64,000 nucleotides of DNA, from the NCBI RefSeq assembly GCF_035083965.1, contig NC_089724.1, forward strand, positions 20,106,974 through 20,170,973, read 5' to 3'. The notes under the pieces were generated by a model. That model worked only from the letters and a program-made list of their open reading frames with translations. It was not told where the DNA came from and did no database searches. Each line of letters opens with the position of its first letter. Position 1 is the first letter of the stretch. Positions 12,701-26,200 of the stretch are shown piece after piece. Made by a program: the position numbers and the translations under genes. The DNA is from Branchiostoma lanceolatum (lineage: Eukaryota; Chordata; Leptocardii; Amphioxiformes; Branchiostomatidae).

Positions 12701-15700
12701 GAAGTAAGGACCTGCTAGTGCGCTGACTCTTAAGTTCTTCGACTTCGACGCATTTCATAAAATGTCGAAAAAGAAGATATTAGAATTAGAATAAATGCAA
12801 AACAATGGTGGTGCCAATATGTAGAGCTGACAGCACAATTGTGACGATTTATCTATGCTTGAAGGTAGTTTCTCACTCTATGGAGCTGATCCTGTGATAT
12901 AGTTTTTGCAATAAAGTCATTAGGTATAGTAGCCATTGACGTCGGCGTTTGACCAGGGATCCATCTTTCTCCAATCTTGGCGATACCGTACACGAAGCTA
13001 ATGTCGGACCGCTCAATAAAGTCTGCAGGGTGTTTCATAGCTTTGGTATACAAGCGCGGATTGCTACTTTAGCACATTTCTCACAGCATTAACGCTGTCG
13101 AGAATAGCCAGGAGTAGCTTATAGACTGAAACACGACCATAGAATCTACCGTGAAACACGCATGCATAATACCTCACTACATCTTTGGAACGATACATAA
13201 AACAGCTTGTGTGCTCCGTAAAGACAGCTCAGCATTGCTTAGTGGGATCGATATTATCTCTATGTCATCAATAACTGGATATATGACTGCATGTGCAAGG
13301 CACAGGATCTTCACAATTTATGATACATGTATTACTGAGTGTAGATGACGTTTTGGGGACAATGTGTGGACAGCATGTGTTAACCCTCGTTATACATTGA
13401 CCAATGTTTGCTTCTTTCGTATTTTCAAACGTGAGGGAACTAGTTCACTGTGGTGAGGAATTAGCAAGGGTGCGAGAGCCCAAAATATGCTCATCTACAT
13501 GTACATGCGGTGAGAGTTGTTTATCACCACCATATAGTATAGGATCAGTATTACTTCAAGTAGCTATAAGCCTCCTCTAACGCTTTCAGCTTTATATAGG
13601 CTGATAATTGTGACTCGTGACTGATGTGGCATGGAAGGAATCCAGTAATTCGCTATGTTAACAGAATACATACAAAACAGTCAACTATACCTCAGTCCGT
13701 CATCCTCAAAAGTGACAATCCACTTGCATAACTATCGAATTATATGACAAAGTGTCCAATTAATGTGGGATTATAGCGATCGTAGCAGACAATTTGGTTG
13801 GTCAATCTAGCTGCTGAAGCCACCCATAAATCTTTTTCCTGTCGATCGCAATAAAGAGTGCTGTTTCTCAAGTCTTTCCTCCGCTACAGATGCGGCACTG
13901 CAGGGTATCGTTTGGTCTTTCCAAAATCGACGAAGAAAATGACATATTATGTTGAATCTGGTCTCGTAAATTAACAGTAGCTAGCTATGAATCCAACATA
14001 TTCATTTGGAATATTGAAAATAAGATTCGTCCGTTTTAAGGAAGGAAACAATCAGCGGAAAGACATGAGGAGGAGGAATATGTAGAAACGTACGCACAAA
14101 AGTTCCGATAAGTTTCAGCTCAGTATAGCGTGCATCAAAGAAGAAACACTACCTCAACCACAAATGGTTTCTGCAAGATAGACTGGATTCTAATACGTAG
14201 AACATACAAAGCCGGAATACTAGTAATATACGTTGTCCACCAACTAGCAATGATTACACAGAAGAGCCGCACTATAAGATAGCATCTCGCCATCTCCACC
14301 AACGGTCGATAACGATTTTCTCCAGTCAGTATCAGCATGGCCCTGTATTTATTTTATTAGATAGCCAGGTTCACTGCCAAATTGCCGCCAACATCAGACC
14401 TGACGTTTAATTTACGGGCAACAGCTACGCCACCACTACAATGGGGGCCAAGGAAGTGATCGCGGGCCTATTTCTGGAAGATTGTGCGCGGTCCTTATCG
14501 ATCCAGACGGGGGTTTCAAGGCGGGAAGGCGAAATTGCATCCTTTCTACTTCATCAACCGCAGGCGGACAAGAAGTTTAGCTGCACCCAGGTTGCTAATT
14601 TCGAGGTATCGATCAGACACTTCCGACAAATCTACGTCAGGATTAAAATAACCATTATCTTACGGAAGGAAAGCTCTGGCGGGACTTACAGACCATCAGC
14701 CTCAGACATGCCCTGTGATACGTGGCCGAGGCCGCGAGGTCTATCTGTCGTGACCATCGTGTTGTGTTCTAGTGAATCTAGCCACACAAATAGGAAGCAA
14801 TTTACATCCCGGAAGTCTTATCTATTCGCAATGACGTAACGAAAAATGTATTTTGTTTCACAATGACGGTAAGAGCATGTTTTTTAAAACCCGCCCAGTT
14901 TTGATGTGAGAAAAACTGATGACCCGGGCGGAAATGAGAACGCAAGCCGGTCGATCGCTACCAATGCCATCGGCGACATTTCCCTCTGATAGATCCCTCT
15001 CTGAAGGGGCAGATGGGAATAGGGCCAATCATTGGCGCAGCGTGCATCAAGAACACCAACGACGTGCTTGTGTATATAGACCCTACATGTAACGACTAGC
15101 CTGTGTGTCACGTTTCCTTTCATCAGAGTTCATTACGGTATATCAAAGTTCTTGTTGGTTAATGAATATGGAAGCGCTGTGGAAATGGTATTCCAAATTT
15201 GCAATTGAAGAAAGGCAGAAACTTTATGTTGCTTCGCTTTCCTTTTACGGTGGAGTAAATCTGTGTGGTAAATATGTATCTTTACAAAAAGGCAAACCTT
15301 AGGAAGAAAACTACTGCCTTCAAACTTGTAGACGTTTTCCCGAATGCTAATACATTGGACATGTTTCTGTTTCCATAGGGCAACCGCTGCTTCTTCTCCA
15401 TCCACCGCACGCCTGGAGCCTACTACCCACGACCGAGCCCCGAACACTCTTCCGCCGCAAAGAACAACGTCAACGCGGAGAAAGGATCGCCATCGCACCG
15501 ACACATCCGTCCCGAGGGAAGGCATCCTGATGAGGTACGAAACAGTCTGGAAGCGGTGGCTACTCTCCGCCCACCATCTCCAGATCACCACAAAATACCA
15601 GTAGGTTGCCCAACGTGCTGTATTTGTTTGCTATCTTTTGGCTTAATCTTGACACCCCTCTTTTGTTTTCTCACACTATCTACGCGGTCATTTTGCACAG

Positions 15701-17567
15701 GTGTTGAAGACAGAGCACTGGTATCCCAAGCCGTTCTACCATGTCGAAACAGGCTTCTTCCCACCTGAGTGGCTCAAGCCAAGGCCCACTAAGCACGCTC
15801 CCACCACCTCCACCCACGATAACCCACCAAAGGTAAACACGAGCTAAACATGTGGACACATTTTAACTTTAAAGGTTGATGTAATAAGATCTATAAGAAG
15901 TTAGATTAACAGGTCAAAGTTCGGCTATTTGTCTTCTGTGGTACTTCAATGTTTTCTCTGAATCCGAGATAGACGTAATTAAGTAACCGATCTCACCAGG
16001 TAGTTACGGTGTTTTACAGGTCATTCAGAAGCCAACCGAGGTACCGCGAACCCGACGGCCCTTCAGTGGAATTTGGAAAGCCCTTGGGCTGACAACCGAG
16101 CAAACCGTGGTACCTACACCAACTCAGCCTGCCACTAGTACCAAACAACAGCAGACCACTACCGTTAAAGTCACCACGGAGAAGCCCCAAACCACGCGGC
16201 CACCCACTTCGGCGCCAAGCACCGAACCGGTAGCTGTAGCTCTTCAAAAAACCACACCTATCTCAAGCACTAAAATGGTTCAAATGACCACTACTCCAGC
16301 ATCGCCACCAACTACCAAGGCGCCTATAGTAACGACAACAGCCCCACAACCATTTACACCAACAACAAAGGCTGAGAAGACCCGTCAAGCGGTGTCCACC
16401 TACCAACCGCCCAAAACCACCAAACCTGAAATTGTCACCACCAGTAAACCAGCTACGACCACCACCGTGTTGGCCCGAGGGACAACAGCTAATAAAGTAT
16501 CACAGTCTGAAGCAACAACTCCAAAGCTGGTGCTAAATGAAGTTATCACAGCTAGCCAAATCTCTCTGGGCACACCAACGACAGCTCTTCCCCCGGCCAT
16601 GTCTACTATAACGTCACAAGTTCCCGTTAGTAGCACAAAATCGGCAAGAAAAACACCAGGCTCTCATGATGCAAAGAGTGCAGTTATCGCAACCACTGTT
16701 TCCCAGATGAAGCTGAAAACCACTGTGGAAACTAGTACCATCACACCGAAGTCTGAAGTCATCACGAAACACACCATCCGTCCCAGTATCCGAGGAACCA
16801 CGGCTCCTGTAACTCATCTCCCAACGGTTTCCACTGGCATCACTACTGAAGAAAATCGGATGCAGGGAGACCAACCTGTGCCTCCAAACACCCCTGTCAA
16901 GGTAACACCAGCGGCGACACAGAAACAAACGGTGACTCCAACAACTGTGAACGTCCTCCCCTCACCGACAACAAAGATACCAACCGAGTCAGCAGTACCA
17001 CCTACAGCGGCTGAGAAGAAGCCAACAACTGCTGTACCAACAAAACATACAGTTCCTGACCAGAAGACGTCCCAAACGGTGCCCATGGTTAGAATCGTAC
17101 AGGAAGCTGCCGACGTCACTAGTGCTCCTGACATAAAGACGACGACGCTGACCCGCCAAGTACCAGCTGTCGGGTCGAATAAAACGGAGGCCAGTAAGCA
17201 TGCGCCTGTAATTCAGCCCGAAGTGGCGAAGCCCACGTCCGTCATTACTACCTCCGCACCACAACCGCCACATCTGTCCACTCGGCCCTCTATTGAGTTC
17301 GTCGCCACGCCAACAGCTTACCGAACACCGTGGCACGCCGCCGTCACCTCTAGCTCTGACGACACATCGGTAGCCAATGAAAACGTGTCATCCATCACGG
17401 CAGTACATGATGACGCAACAGCCTTGGAGACAGCAATCGTGACGTCATCCACGCCCATCGAATTCTTCACCGCAACAGAAAGTATGACGCCGAAAGTTTC
17501 TCCCAGTGAAACTAAGCAGTCCACGCTCGCCTCTGTTATAAAGAGCACCGCTGATCGGGAGAAGTAA
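3790..17567 (+). CDS. Single-pass membrane protein with long Thr/Pro-rich mucin-like tail (5' end missing)
   Basis: Four exons were read: 3790-3900, 15379-15600, 15701-15832 and 16020-17567 (stop TAA). All introns are phase 0 with GT-AG ends and good polypyrimidine tracts. The first exon encodes one hydrophobic helix (about 22 residues, ATILFLVALAFAATATCLVV) followed by WRVYYNGDQCPPGQLRK. Joined to the next exon it gives CPPGQLRKGNRC, a possible disulphide pair next to the membrane. The second and third exons encode about 118 residues rich in Pro, His and aromatic residues (FYHVETGFFPPEWLKP). The last exon encodes 515 residues dominated by Thr, Pro, Ser, Val and Lys, with many TT and TTT runs, as expected for a heavily O-glycosylated stalk. 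No start codon in frame lies directly upstream, so at least one exon is missing; additional exons may hide in the 11.5 kb intron. I do not recognise the family. Whether the tail is extracellular is inferred from its composition. Confidence 0.7.
6427..6580. repeat. Short tandem repeat, about 55 base unit, three copies
   Basis: The core AAAGATGAAA followed by a GGATTTGAAGTATGAA-like half recurs near 6432, 6486 and 6539. The last two copies are closely alike and the first is diverged. An A-rich linker separates copies two and three. Confidence 0.6.
8208..8461. mobile_element. Foldback (MITE-like) element with ~110 bp inverted arms
   Basis: The left arm begins TATACGCTCGTTCTCAT and the right arm ends with its complement, ATGAGAACGAGCGTATA. 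Between them nearly the whole element pairs, with scattered mismatches and a loop of about 35 bases near 8318-8352. No open frame is present. The terminal TATACGC and lack of coding capacity fit a non-autonomous DNA transposon. I could not fix a target-site duplication, so the superfamily is open. Confidence 0.8.
11641..11674. repeat. TTTG microsatellite
   Basis: An interrupted (TTTG)n run lies within the long intron of the mucin-like gene. Confidence 0.7.
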
Positions 17568-18370
17568 TGTCTTTGACTGTGTACAGTGTTTGAACGTAAG
17601 ATGTCCACCACATTAATGTTTAATCACAACTTGTGGTAGTGAAATGTACAACGTTTCGTTCGGGAATTTGTTTACGCCATTGGAAAGATAAGAATACGCG
17701 TTACTAAAAGAAAATTTGGTGGACACGGCAAGATGGTCTAACTCATTTTTTCGGTGGCTAGATGCTTATGGAAGAGATCTAGACTTGAATATTTGGCGTT
17801 TTATACAATGTGGATGTTTCCGTTGAGAACGTGACGTTAGCTATTTGTCGTCGAGATCAAGCGATATCAGGGCACCTGTACCAGCACGTAGGATCAACAC
17901 ATGCAGTGGACAACCGGGTCATCGACAGTCGTGCTACTTGTGAGGTGGCATCTGTATCATTGGAACTATCATAGCACTGAAGCACAGAGAATCTACTTCT
18001 GATGTGGAATGTGGGAATAACTTTATCCAAAGAGCACATGTGAAACGTCTTCTGTTCTACTCATCACAGACCAATATTGGTGAAGTGCTTTCCGTAAATT
18101 ATGTGTGAAAAATTAGTCTTTACGCAAGGTCCAATAATCCATGCATCAATGTATAAAAACCACAAATGCCCTATTAAATCATCGCACATTATCCAGTACC
18201 AATCCATATCAAAGGAAAACACAAAAGAATTAATCAAAGGTTGTCACTTTTGGGACGACAGCTTTCTACCTTCGCTTCTGTATTTTTACACAACTAGTTT
18301 AGGAGACGACTATGAAATTACTTTGCGAAATGTTGGACGCATAATTACAATAAAGAAAACGTGAATAAAG
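17568..18370 (+). terminator. Probable 3' UTR and poly(A) signals of the mucin-like gene
   Basis: After the stop codon there is no further reading. Two AATAAA hexamers lie close together at 18349-18354 and 18364-18369, giving a 3' UTR of about 0.8 kb if used. This is inferred from the hexamers and the lack of closer ones. Confidence 0.4.
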
Positions 18371-21300
18371 TGCTCAAAATATTCTACTAGAATTTATAAA
18401 GACACATGAAACTTTTGCTGAATTGAAACATTTCAACACCTAATGTAGACTTTCGATGGTGCTTACAAAATTCTAACACGAAATCCCCACTTGTGACACA
18501 GCCAACATGTAACATAGCCATGAGAAGTACACTGATGATAAACTTCCTTGGACACTTTGTACATCTTTTCAGAAAGCCGCATGATATCAACGTGGAATGC
18601 CTGATTTTGTGAAATGGTTACTTAGGATATCCCTGACAAAATAATCAAAAGTAGCATTAATACTGTATCAATCGAGTTAGTGAAATCATTTTATAATAGA
18701 AGTATGTGAAACGTTGTACGTTATGTAAACATTGTCATGTTCTACCACCATCATGATGTTAGATATACTCAGTAAGAAACCAACCTCACGATAATACAGT
18801 CATCTTTTGAAGAATCACGCAACCAAAATGATACATATCTGGCAGACTGGTAACGCTCCGTGAGATCTGTGTGGAGAAAAATGGTAGTTCTAGACAAATG
18901 GTATAAATATATATATATCTCCATAGATGGAGGAAAAAGTGTACAATAATGGTATAGCATGTCGTTGTGGCAGGCGTTTCATTTTCGTGCAAATAAACCC
19001 GAACCAAGGATTGGTGGACGTTGCCTCAGTATTTGATTGTTCCTTCGGAGCAATGCAGCAATCGATTGAACCATGTTTCAAACAGAGGCGTGCACGTTTG
19101 TTGGTTCGTTGCCATTTGTCTCATGTAGAGATGACCGCATCTCGTGTTACACAGCAAATTTCCCGTTTATCAAACCCACTATCCACTAAACTATTTGTTA
19201 TCCGAATCCCAAGTGACAGGTAGAGACTCCCAGCAACATTGGCTTAATGGAACTAGCGCTGAACTTGGGGTTCCATTAGCAAGGTATACTTTAATCTTTC
19301 CTAGGTAATCATGGGTACTAAGAGAACAGGGATAAGGTCAGCTGAAGGTGACAGGGTATGGATGGGCTACTTAAAGGTAGCAATTTACCATACTTTTTCA
19401 TGACTGTATACGAATGGGCGCTGGAACAAAGACAGTACAAAGGCTAGGCAGAAATGGTCAGGCGCTAAACCACGCATAATGCTAGAAGAAACTTTGAATG
19501 ACAGGGAGAAACCCAAGACAGAAACTTACATACTCGTATTTTGGCATTTTAGGGATGGTCTCATAAGTTCACGTTCTTTCCAAAGTCCAGCCTCTATATC
19601 TTCTGCAGGAAGATGTTCCGTTTACATCTTCAGGCAAAAATGTTTTGCTATGAAATATAGAATAGAATAATCTGATAGAGCTATGAAATAAATGGAAAAG
19701 TGTCCGCCATTAATACGCTTCATTGTTATCCCACTGACCATTTCTAACAATAACAACAGCAAAACACTGAGGGATCATTCAGAACACAGTACAGAGGGTT
19801 GATTTGGTAGAGACAAATTGTTACGTTACATTCGACCCAAAATGCCATCAAAATGCGTCTTCATACGTTGATGGAAGCACTAGATGTTTCGAGGCACTCC
19901 CCAAATTGTGATACTGGTATCCATTTGACAGACGTACAGTACAGTTTAGAATGGGCCCGGGCCACAGAGTGGGTCCTTTATAACTGGTCTACTAGCCAAT
20001 TTGTGGCCGATCCGTCAGCAAATCTGCCAATAACCACGTCAACCACAGGAATCTCCTTGCCTTATATCATCCTCATGTGACAACCCTGTGACATTAAGAT
20101 TAACGGCAATGGTTGGTTACCAAGGTGATCCCGTTTAATGTGAATGCTCATTGGTGCAGGCTAGGCGAATGAACACCGTAACAAGGTAGGGTGATCAATC
20201 ATGGGAAACAAAAGACGTTATTCAGATTGAAGATGAGCTCCTGAATAGTGGGTACCATGCATCTTATGTATCAGAACTGACAAGGACCTTGTTTATCAAA
20301 ACCATCTGGATAATAAGGGCCGATAAAACCTTGTGGATTACGTGCACCGAGTCAGTGGTATGGTTTACAAAGTACGTGATCACAATACAAACCAATTTGC
20401 TTGCACAATTACAAGTAGGTCTATGAAAACCGTAGTTGTTAACACGCTAGAATACCTGTTACAAATCATTAGCAATAATACGATAGTATTTTGTATACTT
20501 ATTCAATTCGAGCATCATGCTTGTTATTTCAGCTTACGCAAAAAAGGAAGTTGAAACCAGCCCAACTTCTATCCACTGACACTAGATGAAATCTAGATCA
20601 AATCGAATAGCGGATCAACTCGGTGTAGCACCTCGCTCACACCCATCCCCCACGGTCCACCCCCACGTTCTATTCTCCATCTTTATTTTCCATTTTATCA
20701 ACACTACAGTTGTGTCCAGTGGATTTCGGGTAATTTACCTACATTTACACGTGTTTCTAGAAATACAGAAAGGATCTGTGGCCATTTTTGGTTGATGCAA
20801 ACACCATTTACAAGCACTGGGGATGACTTTGTACAGAAATATGCATGATATTGAATTCATGTCGTTGCAATTCTTTGTAAGGTGAAAATTACAGACACAA
20901 ACACAGGCAGTGTAAATCGACTGGAAAGCTGCACGGACCAACGTCAGATGTCTTCCAACACAGTTCTCCGCTAATTGCAGGGAAGACGTATATCTGACCA
21001 TGATCCAACCATCCTTCAACCGCTGTGCTGTAATCCCTTTTTGACAAGGACATAGCTCACTCCTGGTCCAAAGGCGGGATTGTTAGGGTATCTACTAACT
21101 ACATCTATCATGGACAGACACGGTATTGACCCGCGGGATGTTTTTTGTTCTTATGTAACTTGATTATGAAGACAAAACTTTGGCTTTCTGAGTCCATACG
21201 TGCGACCTGAACATGTTGAAATGTTATCTTTATGAATCATATGAGCTCTGAAATGACAAAGGCCATACGTGTTAAAGCATGAATGGTTCTTAATTTTTAT

Positions 21301-22887
21301 CACGGTGACCAGAATTTTCCAATGGAAATAACCCAGTGTTGACGGACGCATTCATGAACAGTATTAATGGCTCCATATCCCCCATGTCAAACATGCGAAT
21401 CTGTATCAGCACCAGATGTGAGCTGCATACACAGTAGCATCTTTCCAAAACCAAGCAGTAACAAAGCAGCCCAATTTTCAGCACCAAGGATACCTAAAAC
21501 TGCACTGGCATTTGGGAATGTATAATGATCAGGAACGGTCGCAACAGGCAGTGGTAGAATGCATTTCTCCGCTGGAACTAAGTAACGTGTTGACTAATAG
21601 ATTCAGTGGTAATGAACGTTCAACAGATACATCAACTGCTCACCGCATAACTCTTCAACTGATAGCAACAAACTTGTGTATGGTATTGCGTGTATCAAGA
21701 AACCACCCAAGTACACCTGCTGACATCAATATAATAATGGTATGTAAAAAAATCCTTATATTGCCTGAGAGTGTAGTTCCTCATCACTATAAGTCACAGA
21801 AAAGGTTGCTGATTAGGTCTCCTGTGCAATTACTGTCTCCACTGCCATGTCTAATCCGTTCCCTCTCACCGAGGGGATGTCTCCCTGCATCAATTACAGC
21901 ACATTTTACTCCGGAACTTGCTTAACAAGTCCAGTGTGATTCCACACAGAATAGCTGTAAGGCAGCCTGAGCCTCCATCCTAGCAACACTGCTTAATCCT
22001 TGGCGCTGGTGAGCGAAACATGTACAAGATTTTACGGTTTATTAGACAGAACCGACGTACATGATGCAGGCATACAAAACTTCCACACAAGCTACAGAGG
22101 CAAGCTGTCTGTAAACGTTGTTAGCAACAGCAGTGCTGAAGTGAAAAGCTATGGAATGAGAACAAAAAGACTGAAACCAAATTCGTTATTTGTTCTTTTG
22201 CCTGACAAAGGAAACATGACAATAATCTTTGAATGAGTAATGCACAAATGGGACTAATAAGAAATAGATTACAGGTTAAGGTGAACATGCAATGCCATTT
22301 GTATCAAAAGCTATTACCACAGCTTGTAATATCACTCTTGAATACAATTTACATTAAAATCAACTTATAGCTAATAGACCAATATGAGTAATACTGCTCT
22401 AAATTGTTGATCAATATTTCTATGATCATGTAGTTCATCAAAAAGTTCACGAAGGAACAGCAACATTGGCTGTGAAGCCAAGTTCTCATAGATATAGAAC
22501 TGATCACTTCTAGTTTCTCTGCTGCACAAATTTTAAGTTATAGCAACATACACGACACCCATACATAGCAATATTTCTGACATGAGCAGTTCATTTAGTT
22601 GTGTTTATCTGCTAATGATTCATTGTACGCTACAAATAGAACTGTGCACACAACTTAGCTTACTTCCTAAATAAAAGGTGTCAATATTCTGTAATGACCT
22701 GCACAAAAAAAAAAAAAAATCAGCACCTATTATTGTACGACAATACAGTGTGGCAAACAAACTCTGGAGTGTTTTCTGAAGAATATATGAGCTAAGAAAT
22801 TTGATTTGTGTAGTGAACATGTGAATTTTGAAAATTTACTGAAAAACATTCTACACTGCTACAACCCTCTACTGGATATAGTATACG
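18371..22887. other. Intergenic stretch with no recognisable gene
   Basis: Only short, unrelated open frames are present on both strands. No family was recognised, and there is no pair of splice sites that would join them convincingly. An A15 run lies near 22706. The stretch separates the mucin-like gene from the 3' end of the STX18 gene. Confidence 0.4.
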
Positions 22888-22893
22888 TTTATT
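22888..22893 (-). terminator. Candidate poly(A) signal of STX18
   Basis: AATAAA on the minus strand, about 340 bases beyond the STX18 stop codon. Confidence 0.35.
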
Positions 22894-23228
22894 TCTTCTG
22901 AATAATCTGGAGAAGATTCAATTACATATGACTTTGCTTGAGAAGCAATGAGCTCTTATCTGTAGACATTATCATACTCTTAACAACTTTCCTAGTTCTC
23001 TTTTTTTCAAAATCTAGTCATAAGGAAGTCAGTATACTGGGTGTTTCGAGTGATCAAAAGAGTGATCCTGTAGAAACAGAAGGATCACAAGCTGGCTGTA
23101 TCTGTTGTAGCTTGGGGTCATCTAAGGGTGATTGTGAGCAACTAGAACCTTGTCATTAGCTAACTACTGTACCACTGGTGTAACATTGATGTTAAACTTC
23201 CTGGTGTAACAGAGGAAGATGTCAGCTC

Positions 23229-26200
23229 CTAGCTGTACCACTCCAGGAACAGCAGTGAGAAGGAGCACATGACCAGGAAGAACAGGATCCACACACGAAA
23301 CCCTGCATCCTTCTTCATGGCCTGCACAAACAGAGGATTTCAGCACATTGAAAGGCAAAACACAACCGAACATTGCAGATTTCTTTTTCAATACTCTTCT
23401 GGTTTTCTCCTTCGATTTGTGTGATGACAGGTCAAGCTGCACTAAATCCTAGAAAGAGATTGTATCATGAAAGGTAACATAGCTTATATTTCGATCTTAT
23501 GAAAATTCTTCACATGCTAAGACAATTACTTTCATCATCATCATCTTGTCGTGAGAGTGTCACGGATGAACATCACCCTCCTCCTCAAGTCCTCCCTGTC
23601 CTCCATTGCTCTCGGTAGTTCTTCTAAATATAACTAACACAAGTAAATCTTCTCTATCTTGAACTGAAATGTACCCAAACCTTGTACATTGACATAGTTT
23701 GATTTTTCAATTTGGTCATGTGGTGTTTTCAGCTCTAGATGCAAGTGTTGGCCTAGAAAATGTTTCCAACTAAAAACACCACCCAGCTTCTTTCATCCTT
23801 GAACCAGTTCCATCACTGCCCACAAAGGTTCTGATGGATTGAGGCCCATTTTATCTTGACTATGTTGAATGAACATCAGGGCCTGCTGGGAATGGATCTG
23901 TCCCTGGCCAGGAAAGATTTACTGGACAAGGACAGAAATAAGGCCTGCTCATCTGTACATGTATCTGGCCAATGTCCTCTAGTACAATGTTCAGTTGGAA
24001 AGGTTTCATACTTGTTTGGCATTCCAGAAAACAGTTAGCAATCTTGATACTGTGAAGTATATAAAATAAATGAGAACTATCAATATAGTTTGACTGAATG
24101 CTGAAAAAACAATGTATGCATTCATAAGAAGTTAAAGACCAATGAGGAATGTTCGCCTGTTAGCATCATACAAATCTATGCTTCAAAACATGATGATTAA
24201 CACATTATCATAACTATGGAGTGTTTTTAATATCTATATTGCAGCATGGTGATTATTCATGCCACAAAAGGTCAGAAGTCTGTGGCAATGGGAATTGGCA
24301 TTACATAGACCACAGAAAATGTAGCCATCTGGGTTATGTTCCCAGTGTCCACCATGCTGTATAGAAATGAGTTACACAGGAGCCACTGAAACTAATATTA
24401 TTCCATGAGCTGAGAGCATGACCACTAGGCTAAGCTTCTCAAATGCATTGCAAGAGGTATGGAGTATAATGTGAAACATTGCTTCTGGCACTTCCTGATG
24501 TAAATAGGTGACAGACTGTCCTTTTCAGTGACCCTTTCTTCCTAGGTTAATTGAAAGAAAACTTCCTTTGGCTGGTGTGCTGTTTTCAAGGCTGCTGAGA
24601 TCGAGAAGGTATCTTTCAACTTTAAAATACCAAATACAATCACAACATAATGTTTCTGCAAGTCTGTTCAAGCACCATGGCAAAATGTCATGTTGTATCA
24701 GTTGTATGAACCTTGAACTGATTTCTAATTGACAAAGGTGCCTAAACGTGTAGTCATTTTCACTCTGGATTTTCCGCGAAGTAATGAAGTGGACAGAAAA
24801 AGAGCTGGAATGAAAGCTAAGTGTGGCTAAACTCTTGACCTGAACATAAGGCCACATTAACTTCATTTTTCAGATGGCATGATGCAGAGTGAGATTTTTT
24901 TTCTCTTCTAGGTACCAAACGCAATGTCTAGTTGGTGTTGCTGGGCTGTTATATAGCATAAGAACTGAAAGGGATTGTGACTTTTCTCCATTCATCCTAC
25001 AAGTTTTGTAAGTGGTATCATGGAGGTTATGAGGATATATGGACATCTGGCCCAAAGTCTAACACTGTCTTGTGCTGCCACAGCTATTGCATCAACATAG
25101 TTGACCTCACATAATCCACTATCAGTACAGTGCAAAACCTTTCCATTTGAGTTATGGTTTTGGTCTAAAGGGATGTCCTAAATATCTCTTAGGCTCTTAT
25201 CATATAGGAGAGGAACAGAAAGCCATTGTACCTTGTCAGCATAAAAGCATAGCCCTGCAGAAGGCACAGGATATCTGCCATTCAGCAAGACAGTGGCTTA
25301 GAGATTGGTCCATTAACAGCAGTATCAGACAGATATGGCAATAACGCAGAGACAGATAAAACTAAAAAGATGGCATGGGGACAAAACAGATGTGCAAGTT
25401 GGGCTGACAGATTTCTATGCATTGATGAAAGTGTTGATCAATGGCAGATTGTGTTGCACTGAATTATATATCATGCCTCCAGCAAAACTATGTGGAAGTT
25501 AAACTTATTTATGACATATTTGTGCCAAGAACCATCCATTCTCCTGAAAAACATACGCTAGTTGTTAGCCCTGTCGTGTGGTTTGTCAAGGGAAATTGTA
25601 CCTGTAATTTAAAGGTTTAAGTTTCAATCCTACAAGTAGAGATACCAGAGCCCAGGGCTGGTAGGTTTGATAGGGATGGGACTTCCATTTCACACTCAGT
25701 GGCTTCAGCAGGGTGTATAGATCAGTCCTGACCTTTGACCCAGAGGTTAATGGCTGCAGATATGGCTGAGTGAACTGGTGACTTCACCAGCAGCCAGATG
25801 GCAGACCAAGTAATGACTTGTGTCCAGGGCTTGGGGTCCCAATCTGAATGACCGATTCTCTGTAAAAATGACAGTTTCTTAAAAATGTTTTTCTGTTTTT
25901 GATTTATCAGAGATATATCAGACAGATGAACCTCAAGGATGTGCCCAAATATGGCAAACTCTTTAGTGCATAAGTCGTCATGACACACAATGATATTGAT
26001 CATGACGGGGTAACTGGCAAAGACTGAGAGCAGTGACAATGATTTTTATGATGATACAGAGTCAAGAAAGTGTCGGTTTCTCCATATCAAAATGTCCACG
26101 ATTGAAATTCCAGATTGGTAAGAGGACAGTTAACAACATTTTGAAGGTCTCATCAGGAAAACCCAGCTCCTTTTTTTTGTAATCACCAAATTATCTCTTA

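Larger units (their letters stand above)
3901..15378. other. Long intron of the mucin-like gene
   Basis: No exon-like open frame with family similarity was recognised. It contains a short tandem repeat (6427-6580), a foldback element (8208-8461) and a TTTG microsatellite (11641-11674). Unrecognised extra exons or a nested gene cannot be excluded. Confidence 0.4.

Noticed and set aside
14441-14839. 132-codon open frame on the plus strand
   Set aside because: It has no recognisable domain, its composition changes along its length, and it lies in the long intron of the mucin-like gene without convincing splice context.
16400-17336. Several minus-strand frames of about 100 codons opposite the mucin-like exon
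   Set aside because: They are shadows of the Thr/Pro-rich coding sequence: ACC and CCA codons read as Gly/Val/Trp on the other strand.
23540-23625. Possible fragment of a reverse-transcriptase element or a coding exon (minus strand, [12 protein letters not shown])
   Set aside because: Too short and without conserved polymerase motifs; it lies in the last STX18 intron and does not fit the STX18 protein.
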